Positions 1 to 5,429 of a stretch of DNA of 5,429 nucleotides are shown here, in pieces. The stretch is taken from positions 1-5,429 of the forward strand of contig CALCYP010000031.1 in the NCBI GenBank assembly GCA_937906635.1, written 5' to 3'. Below the pieces are notes generated by a model that did no database searches, was not told the origin of the DNA, and saw only the letters and a program-made list of their open reading frames with translations. Every line of letters starts with the position of its first letter. Position 1 is the stretch's first letter. The stretch comes from an uncultured bacterium. Lineage in GTDB: Bacteria > Patescibacteriota > Gracilibacteria > Absconditabacterales > Absconditicoccaceae. The translations under genes and the position numbers were made by a program.

Positions 1-7
1 TTAATTC

Positions 8-1087
8 TTAATTACTTAAAATTCCTGCGACTCAAATCATTGCCGCATTGTCTGTGCAGTAAACTTTTTTTATTGGAGTAAATAGTTTTGGTTTGAAATT
101 TCATAACTGTCCTGCTGTACCAAATTCGTGTATTTGGTTTTTCAATCGGACTTCGTTGTCCAAAAGTTCTAAAATAACTTCTTTGAGTCTATCGTTTGCT
201 GAAACTCCTCCAGAAAGTCAGATAGTTTTCACATCGTATTTTATTGCGGCTCTGATTAGTTTTTTTGCCAAGATCTCTACTACAGATTCTTGAAATTCAT
301 AAGCAATATCATGGATTTCATCTTCTGAAAAAATATTTTCTGTCCTTCAAACTTTTTCTTCTTGCTTTCTGATTATCTGATTCATTTGTGCTTTTGTGCC
401 AGAAAAGCTGAATTCAAACTTATCGTTATCAAGCCAAATTCTGTGTAACTCAAATTCTTTATTTGGATGTCAAAGTGCTGCTTGCTGGCTGATTCGTAGT
501 CCTCATGGGTATGGTCAACCAAGCATCCTACTGACTTTATCAAAGCATTCTCCAGCTGCATCATCCAAAGTTTGACCAATTTTTGTCAGAGTAAATGGTC
601 ACTGTTTTATATCTTGGGATACTGGCAATCATTCCATATTTTTTCTGATATAGTAGATATTGTTGTGTCCACCAGATGCTGTCAAAACCATCATTGGAAA
701 TTCTATTTCATTCACATTTCTTTCAAGCAATAAAGCCAAAACATGTCATACTATATGGTTAATTTTTATCACTTTTTTATTGAAATATTCTCATAATAAA
801 TTTGCAACAGTCTCTCAAACAACCAACGATCAAGGTAATCCTGGATGTGTCGTGACAGATATAAAATCAACATTTTTTATATTTTCTCGTCATATTTCTG
901 TGAGTACTGCTATGATTTTTTCTGAATGTAATCTGGATGCGATTTCTGGTACAACCCCACCGAATTCATTGTGTTCTCTGACTTGTGAATAAGCTAAAAG
1001 TTTATCTACTGTAAAACTAGTTCAGTCAAAATTTACTATTCATATAGATGTATCATCACAACTTGTCTCTATCGCTAATGTTTTCAT
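8..1087 (-). CDS. tsaD: tRNA N6-adenosine threonylcarbamoyltransferase TsaD (UGA read as Gly)
   Basis: TsaD (Gcp/Kae1/YgjD family) transfers the threonylcarbamoyl group from threonylcarbamoyl-AMP to A37 of ANN-decoding tRNAs in the cytoplasm, working with TsaB and TsaE; this is a near-universal function. Read with TGA as Gly, the gene gives 359 aa (E. coli about 337), ATG to TAA with no other stop. Visible motifs: ETSCDDT at 7-13, GGVVPEIASR at 43-52, THPGLPGSL at 80-88, the metal-binding HIVGH (H111, H115), SGGH at 138-141, DDAAGECFDKV at 175-185, PYPGG at 192-196, SGGVSAND at 292-299, and CTDNAAMIG at 344-352 with the third metal ligand D346. All expected catalytic residues are present. Sixteen of 31 glycines are TGA, several at invariant sites. 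A modest insertion lies just before CTDNAAM. It is last in a probable three-gene minus-strand unit, 132 bases after the flippase gene, with an inverted repeat between. No Shine-Dalgarno is visible. Function is very secure. Confidence 0.97.
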
Positions 1088-1119
1088 AGTATAATTAATA
1101 ATTAAAAAGTATCTTATAT

Positions 1120-1211
1120 GTCATTCTGAGGAGCTTGCGACGAAGAATCTAAAAGTATAAATAAGATTCTTCTCTGCTGAAGCCGAGCACGGTGCTAGCG
1201 CTCAGAATGAC
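1120..1211. repeat. MITE-like imperfect inverted repeat between the flippase gene and tsaD
   Basis: Two inverted copies of a GTCATTCTGAG...GAAGAATCT module face each other around an AT-rich 13-base spacer. The outer arms are GTCATTCTGAG (1120-1130) and CTCAGAATGAC (1201-1211), a perfect 11-base match. The inner arms are GAAGAATCT (1142-1150) and AGATTCTTC (1164-1172), a perfect 9-base match. The DNA between outer and inner arms differs in length (11 versus 28 bases) and is markedly GC-richer than its surroundings. From memory, similar CATTCTGAG...GAAGAATCT palindromes are dispersed in many bacterial genomes and metagenomes. I infer a non-autonomous mobile or REP-like element. It has no ORF and no U-tract of terminator type. 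In the RNA it would form a long hairpin inside the putative operon, so it could affect tsaD expression or mRNA stability. Confidence 0.8.
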
Positions 1212-1219
1212 GTGTGTTG

Positions 1220-2782
1220 CTATTCATTTTTAACTTCATTCTCTTCCCAAGTCAATCCACGTGCAACTTTTTTGATTGCTGGAACTGATATCAAAACAAT
1301 TAATCCATTGTATAGTGCCGCAACCCCAAAGAATAAGAAATAACTAAATTCTTTGTTTGCCATGTATTTATGTATAAATATTCAGATAACTAATTGTAAA
1401 ATCAATATTCATAGTAGTTTGAAATTCACATTTTTTTGTAAAACTGGAAGGACTTTCCATTTGGCAGCGATGAAGATAGCTCATCATGTAAAAATCGTCT
1501 CTAATAGTACTTGAGTAATGACTCATCACAACAAATTCCATCTCGGAATTACGAAAATCGCTGTGAGTATTCATATAATTATTCAAGTTAGATTAATTTT
1601 GAACAATATATTTTGTTTGTCTATCGATACAAAAAGATAATTGAAAACTTGCTTTATAAAACTCAATAATAATACAAATCACAAAAATGGAAGTAGTTGG
1701 TCTGATCATCGAGTCGAAAAACTTTCCCAACTACCGAGAAATTTTGGACTGGAAACAAAATTTATGATTTCTTTTCCAAAAACTCGGAAATTTATAGCAA
1801 TTATTGCTCAAATTCGAGTCACAAGAGATAGTAAATTTCACATACTTTTTCTTTTGTTTACCACACTATAGTTTGGTATTTTGTGCAATAAACTATTTCA
1901 AAGTGATGATGGGATAATCAATAGTATTTCAATCAAGGATAGAGATAATGCCCGATATCACGAATATTCATATCATGCAGATGTCGGAAATATCCATCAC
2001 AAAAACATTAAAACAATGAGTGTGTGAAATGAACTAAAGAAATATGCAAATCCATATCTCCAATTCGATTTGAAAATGTCTTTGATAAAATTTTTGTCTA
2101 TGTCTATCTTGAATGGCAAAAGGTCTCTCGTCCTGAGATGTACTTCTACATTTTGTCAAATGGAGCTTGCGACGACAGAGAATACTACGATACAAAACGC
2201 TACAATCATTACAGGAGTGGTGGTTGGTTCTGAGAAATCTACATCTTTGAAAATCCAAAACACAGCTGGAATCAGTACAGCTAATTGTGAAAATCTCGCA
2301 ATAATTAAAGATCGACTCAATCTATTCATTTTCCAGAAAAGCTGTAATGGTAACTGCTGAATTCCTACAAACATATTACTTGCAGAATACAGCATAGCAA
2401 GTGGCAATGCTCGTATGATAAATTGATTGTCTGTATATGCTGGTATCAAGTATGCTGTGACGATTGCAATTGTGTAAATTACGATAATCATAAATACTCT
2501 TGTTCACACGAATTTGTGATATGTATCTTTTAATTCTTGCGAATCTCATCACTGATTTTCTTTAATCGATCAAAGCCTTTTTACAGCAATTACATAAATT
2601 CCAAAATCTACTAATGCTGTCCATCGAGCAAAGAATCTGAAAATTGTTCAGTAATCTCAGTATCTGAGTGGTCCAAGATATGATGAAATTATTTTTGTTA
2701 TCACAAAACCAAAAAGGGCTGAAATAACCCTTCAAAACAATTGTCGTGCTGCATCTTTTATTACTAATCTACTTCAATTCAT
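1220..2782 (-). CDS. Polysaccharide/lipid flippase, MOP superfamily (Wzx/RfbX-like; UGA read as Gly)
   Basis: A 520-residue polytopic membrane protein, ATG to TAG, intact only when TGA is Gly (25 of 35 glycines). Many hydrophobic helices are visible: for example around 16-36, 52-70, 96-114, 122-142, 158-178, 189-209, 244-264, 279-297, 318-338, 361-383, 396-414, 416-440, 455-471 and 478-502. Family-like features are an N-terminal stretch with SSYLGPLRYGDYG (33-45) and LVDFGIY (57-63), resembling the LGP..YG ... ADFG region of Wzx flippases. In the middle are SAGYEYSGYRAL (268-279) and LLIIPSSLG (287-295). Near the C-terminus is IPRWNLLGGVITQVLLE (412-428), resembling the 'P.yG..GAa.at' helix. 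Members of this superfamily flip lipid-linked sugars or related lipid precursors across the cytoplasmic membrane for surface polysaccharide or glycoprotein assembly. The substrate cannot be told from sequence; MurJ is a less likely alternative. It lies 20 bases downstream of the small membrane protein gene, suggesting cotranscription. Confidence 0.88.
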
Positions 2783-2802
2783 AATTTTAAGTTTTTATGA
2801 AG

Positions 2803-3258
2803 TTATAATTTTATTACTCTCTGGAATTTCTCTCGATTTGTTTGTTCGTATTCTCAAACCATAGGGATATAATTATCCAATTGTGCCACAAATGCTTTTA
2901 TATTTTCCATAGTGTCGGATATTGTGTGTATTGAATGATAGTTTTCTGATAGTAAAACAATATTTTTAATTTGTTGATCATTTTTGTTTATCTCTATGAC
3001 ATATCATGTCAATTTTGTCCGTGGAATTAATTTATCTCATAATATTAGTCATTCATCGGTTATTTTCATTTTAATTTCTTTTACGTTTATCAATCATAGA
3101 TAAACATATCATCATAGAATTAAAAACATAAGGATGATACCTGTCCAGTTTGTGTAGTAAACACATATTGATATTACTAATATCATAACAAAAGCCAAAA
3201 TTACATACCATCGTTTTCCTCTTTCAAATTTTTCTGAGCTGTAGACATTTAATTCCAT
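2803..3258 (-). CDS. Small two-helix membrane protein of unknown function, possible PH-like domain (UGA read as Gly)
   Basis: A 151-residue protein, ATG to TAA, with seven of nine glycines encoded by TGA, including a TGA-TGA pair in the second helix. Layout: a short basic N-terminal segment (KFERGKRW, 10-17), two closely spaced hydrophobic helices (about 18-35 and 39-57), then a soluble domain. The start of this domain, KITDEGLILGDKLIPRTKLTGYVI (65-88), has the beta-strand pattern of small bacterial membrane proteins with a PH-like domain after a helical hairpin. The last 50 residues are charged and look helical. I do not recognise a named family and assign no reaction. It is the first gene of the probable minus-strand unit, just upstream of the flippase, so a role at the membrane in envelope biogenesis is possible but only inferred. 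The start is the first in-frame ATG after the candidate promoter; no Shine-Dalgarno is present. Confidence 0.8.
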
Positions 3259-3294
3259 ACCAAAAGTTTAAAATCTAAAAGATTTCAATATGAT

Positions 3295-3322
3295 TTTATA
3301 ATTAATATTTCTTTTTATTCAA
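3295..3322 (-). promoter_or_regulatory. Candidate promoter for the minus-strand operon
   Basis: On the minus strand, TTGAAT (3322-3317) is followed after 16 bases by TATAAA (3300-3295), a fair match to sigma70-type -35 and -10 boxes. Initiation about seven bases on would give a leader of around 30 bases before the ATG at 3258. The DNA is so AT-rich that chance matches are common, so this is only a candidate. Confidence 0.4.
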
Positions 3323-3402
3323 GAAGATTTTCTATATTTTATTGTTTAAATAACTTTTTGTTTATATGTCAATGGCGAAAGTAGCATGTTTTATTTCAAA
3401 AT

Positions 3403-3431
3403 TTGTTTTTAAAAAAATTTTTATTTATAAT
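3403..3431 (+). promoter_or_regulatory. Candidate promoter for the Na/Pi cotransporter gene
   Basis: TTGTTT (3403-3408) and a perfect TATAAT (3426-3431) are separated by 17 bases. Transcription would begin near 3438, leaving about 25 bases of leader before the ATG at 3463. Position and spacing are good, but the AT-rich background lowers confidence. No clear PHO-box-like direct repeat was seen upstream, so phosphate control is not shown. Confidence 0.5.
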
Positions 3432-3462
3432 TTAATGTGTTTTATATTTTTGAAAAAATTTT

Positions 3463-5133
3463 ATGTTAGAAAATATATTTGAATTTATAGGGTGATTGTG
3501 ATTGTTTATTTTGTGAATATTTCTTTTTGATGAAGCAATAAAAAAATTAACTACAAATTCATTTAAGATGCTGATTCAAAGGACAACAAATACATTATTT
3601 AAATCAATATGAACATGAACAATAGCGACTATAATATTACAGTGAAGTACAGCTGTGGCTCTGATTGCTGTCTCTTTTGTGTCGGCATGAATTATTGATT
3701 TTAATAGTGCTGTCTGAGTTATATTATGAGCAAATTTAGGTACACCAATTGTAAGTGTAATACTTTGAAATCTATGATTGAGAATCTCTCTTTCATCGAT
3801 TGCTATGCCAGTAATTTGAGTTTTTTCATTGCTGTTGTTTGTTTTTTCAGGGAATGAAAAATTAAAAAATGTATTCAAAATTGTGGTATGACTTGCTTTG
3901 TTGTTTTTGTGATTATGATATGTAAATGATAGTATGGTATTTTTTTCATGATATGTTTGTTTTGATAAATTAGCATCTTATCCTGTGATTTTATTTTTTG
4001 TAATATGATTGCTTTTGACTGTAATAACACATTCAAGTTCAATACCAATCGTCTTAATTTTGACCGCCGCAAATAATGGGCTGGTAAATTATTCAATGTG
4101 AATCATGTTTATTTTGTGATCGTTTTTGTGAACGACATTTACAACAATTTTGTGAGCATTGGATTGAAATTATTTGAAGAAACAAGTAGCATATAGTCAT
4201 TTCTTTTTCAATCTTTTTTCTACAGTATTCGGGTTTATGACATATACTTTATTTGATCGAGCATTAACTAAAATGTGAGTTGATAGAGTGCTGTGATTAT
4301 CAATCTTTGCTGTGTCGTTTAAAGTTGTTACTGTTTTGCTGATTTTGCCATTTTTGAAATATTTTATATCATTTATTATAAAATTATTTCCCAAAAAGCA
4401 TAGTCATTTATGATTATCTATTGAAAATATCTCTACTAATATAGTGGATGCATCGATGTTGGCAATTCGTAAAGATCAGATATTTTTGTTAAAAAAAATA
4501 TTTAAATATATTTTGAATATATGGAGTATCGATGAAAAAGAAGTTTTAAAAACCGACACAACAGCAAAAAATTATGTGCCCACTGAGGTGTTTTATAATA
4601 GGTATCGCATGGAAACTCAATATAATATAATTAAAGAAATTGAGCAAAAGTTGGTAGTTTTCCAAGCACAATTGAAAAATGAGTCTTTGTCTACACAAGA
4701 TCATGATGAATTATTTTTGTATGCTTTAGCATTATGAAAAATGATTTCAGCTGCTAAATATATGAAAGATGTCTCAAAATGAATTATGAATATGCAATAT
4801 AGTCAAAATAAACGGATTTCTTCGAAATATTATGATTATAGACAAAAATTAGAACAGTTGTACAAGGATATTTCTCTTGTGATAGATGGTGAAGACGATA
4901 GTGATTTGTTAGAAAGAATAATAACACTCATGGAAACAATAAAAATTACTGATGAAGATTTTGTATCAGAATTTACATGATATTTGTGATGAAAAGATAT
5001 TGATCAGACAATACTTTCGGATGCTCTGCATGTGAATCGTTATTTTTATTTGTCTTGTCTAGAATTAATTTCTTCTCTTGGAAGTTTATTTCTTTCTGAA
5101 GAACATAGAAAGTTATTAGAGAAAATAGAATAA
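3463..5133 (+). CDS. Na+/phosphate cotransporter, NptA/PNaS family, with C-terminal PhoU-like domain (UGA read as Gly)
   Basis: A 556-residue protein, ATG to TAA, interrupted by 30 TGA codons that all read sensibly as Gly (30 of 37 glycines). The start at 3463 is the first ATG after an in-frame TAA at 3433 and gives the typical family N-terminus, FIGGLGLFILGIFLFDEAI (8-26). The membrane part holds two inverted repeats. The first has LQGSTAV (59-65), in place of the usual QSSSAT, and GANLGTP (89-95), matching GANIGTT. The second has THSSSIP (189-195) and GSFLGTT (219-225). From about residue 320 to the end the protein is soluble, charged and helical, as in the PhoU-like tail of bacterial NptA/YjbB-type transporters. 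These carriers move inorganic phosphate with Na+ across the cytoplasmic membrane; the PhoU-like part is thought to be regulatory. Residue changes in the QSSS motifs may alter ion or substrate preference. Its 3' end faces the ncRNA terminator, 12 bases away. Confidence 0.92.
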
Positions 5134-5145
5134 TTTTGCTATATG

Positions 5146-5189
5146 AAAAAAGGGTCGTCGGCTAAATGGTAGCAAAGAGTCGACGACCC
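5146..5189 (-). terminator. Rho-independent terminator of the minus-strand ncRNA
   Basis: On the minus strand, GGGTCGTCG (5189-5181) pairs perfectly with CGACGACCC (5160-5152) and is followed at once by six T (5151-5146). Inside, GCTA and TAGC can stack on the main stem, leaving a seven-base bulge (ACTCTTT) on the 5' side. It is one of the most GC-rich patches in the window. It lacks a U-tract on the plus strand, so it serves the minus-strand RNA rather than the convergent transporter gene. Confidence 0.9.
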
Positions 5190-5375
5190 AAGAAAAATGA
5201 CAATGTGAGCACCTCTGAGCCTTGCTGAATATTGGCTCCTGATCCCTCAAATCTTAAGGACGAAACCTTTAATTCTAAGGATGTCTGATTAACTTTTTAT
5301 TGCTTGTCTTCACGACAGTGTGGCAAGTTAATGGTGGTCACGGCAGTTTTACAAAGCTTCGGCAAAAAACTTAGC
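5146..5375 (-). ncRNA. Free-standing structured small RNA, about 230 nt, family not recognised
   Basis: The unit has its own near-consensus promoter and strong terminator and no gene downstream before the terminator, so it looks like an independent RNA gene. Hand folding finds these helices in order. A 5' hairpin pairs AGTTTT with AAAACT (5371-5366 / 5350-5345). A long-range stem pairs GTGACCACC with GGTGCTCAC (5341-5333 / 5213-5205), 8 of 9 pairs. Enclosed by it are three hairpins. H1 has base ATTAAC/GTTAAT (5332-5327 / 5293-5288) with inner TTGC/GCAA and TGTC/GACA pairs. H2 is a 15-position stem with 13 pairs including G-U (5280-5266 / 5259-5245) and loop TTTCGT. H3 is GAGCC/GGCTC (5238-5234 / 5221-5217) with a 12-base loop. 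This makes a four-way junction, then the terminator. It is more GC-rich than the rest of the window. It does not look like tmRNA, RNase P RNA or SRP RNA. 6S RNA is possible by size but the branching differs. The 5' end is inferred from the promoter. Confidence 0.75.
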
Positions 5376-5380
5376 ATTTT

Positions 5381-5410
5381 ATTATATAGTGATTTTTTAC
5401 TAAAAGTCAA
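5381..5410 (-). promoter_or_regulatory. Promoter of the minus-strand ncRNA
   Basis: TTGACT (5410-5405) matches the -35 consensus at five of six positions. TATAAT (5386-5381) matches the -10 consensus perfectly, at 18-base spacing. Initiation is expected near 5375-5377. This is the best promoter in the window, as expected for an abundant stable RNA. Confidence 0.8.
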
Positions 5411-5429
5411 TATCAATTTGTTTGATTAT

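Larger units (their letters stand above)
3259..3462. other. AT-rich divergent intergenic region
   Basis: A 204-base spacer separates the minus-strand unit from the plus-strand cotransporter gene, with no ORF that resembles its neighbours. It is extremely AT-rich and holds one candidate promoter per strand, with the -10 boxes pointing away from each other. A weak palindrome (AAATC at 3271-3275, GATTT at 3281-3285) lies in the minus-strand leader and may be chance. I see no operator that I can name. Confidence 0.6.

Noticed and set aside
93..992. Plus-strand ORFs of 66 and 110 codons (93-293, 660-992)
   Set aside because: They lie wholly antisense to tsaD, whose conserved motifs are clear on the minus strand with TGA as Gly.
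8..1087. UGA read as Trp (table 4) or as selenocysteine
   Set aside because: TsaD and transporter positions with TGA are conserved Gly, TGG is used normally for Trp, and the codon is far too frequent for selenocysteine.
1120..1211. Rho-independent terminator between the flippase gene and tsaD
   Set aside because: The hairpin is long and interrupted and is not directly followed by a U-tract in the minus-strand direction.
1641..2360. Plus-strand ORFs 1641-1871 and 2070-2360 and the minus-strand ORF 2034-2258
   Set aside because: All are out-of-frame or antisense shadows of the flippase gene and show no family resemblance.
3576..4394. Three minus-strand ORFs of 65-100 codons (3576-3878, 3875-4096, 4197-4394)
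   Set aside because: They are antisense to the Na/Pi cotransporter, whose paired family motifs fix the plus strand as coding.
3463..5133. A degraded pseudogene with many in-frame stops
   Set aside because: Every internal stop is TGA, no TAA or TAG interrupts, the frame never shifts, and TGA falls at conserved glycines; recoding explains it.
5146..5375. tmRNA, RNase P RNA or SRP RNA
   Set aside because: No tRNA-like end with CCA, no RNase P core motifs, and no SRP domain IV GGAA-type loop with its asymmetric partner strand were found.
5297..5377. Minus-strand 26-codon ORF (ATG at 5377, TAA at 5297-5299) over the 5' half of the ncRNA
   Set aside because: Its ATG sits at the predicted transcription start with no leader, its codon use is unlike the neighbours, and it covers the paired strands of predicted helices; chance is likelier, though a leaderless peptide is not excluded.

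Overview
The window reads as chromosomal DNA from a candidate phyla radiation bacterium that uses UGA as a glycine codon (translation table 25), the code known from Gracilibacteria (BD1-5) and Absconditabacteria (SR1). Under the standard code there is no gene longer than about 110 codons. Reading TGA as Gly gives four uninterrupted genes of 151-556 codons that tile about 88% of the window. By my hand count 78 of about 112 glycines (roughly 70%) are TGA. Many fall at invariant glycines of recognisable families, such as TsaD and Na/Pi cotransporters. All four genes end in TAA or TAG, never TGA. The DNA is very AT-rich, and no gene has a clear Shine-Dalgarno motif.

Minus strand, left part: three genes run right to left and look like one transcription unit. 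A two-helix membrane protein of unknown function (2803-3258) is followed after 20 bases by a 520-residue MOP-superfamily polysaccharide/lipid flippase (1220-2782). After 132 bases comes tsaD (8-1087), the tRNA t6A-modification enzyme. The gap before tsaD holds a 92-base MITE-like inverted repeat (1120-1211). A candidate promoter for the unit lies at 3295-3322.

Plus strand, right part: a divergent gene (3463-5133) encodes a 556-residue Na+/phosphate cotransporter of the NptA/PNaS family. It has two inverted transmembrane repeats and a C-terminal PhoU-like helical domain, and a candidate promoter lies at 3403-3431.

Right end, minus strand: 5146-5375 is an apparently free-standing structured non-coding RNA. 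It has a near-consensus sigma70-type promoter (TTGACT-N18-TATAAT), a predicted four-way junction of hairpins, and a strong GC-rich rho-independent terminator with a U6 tract. I could not match it to any RNA family I know, and it is the best candidate for something undescribed here. No CRISPR array, tRNA, rRNA or transposase gene was seen.
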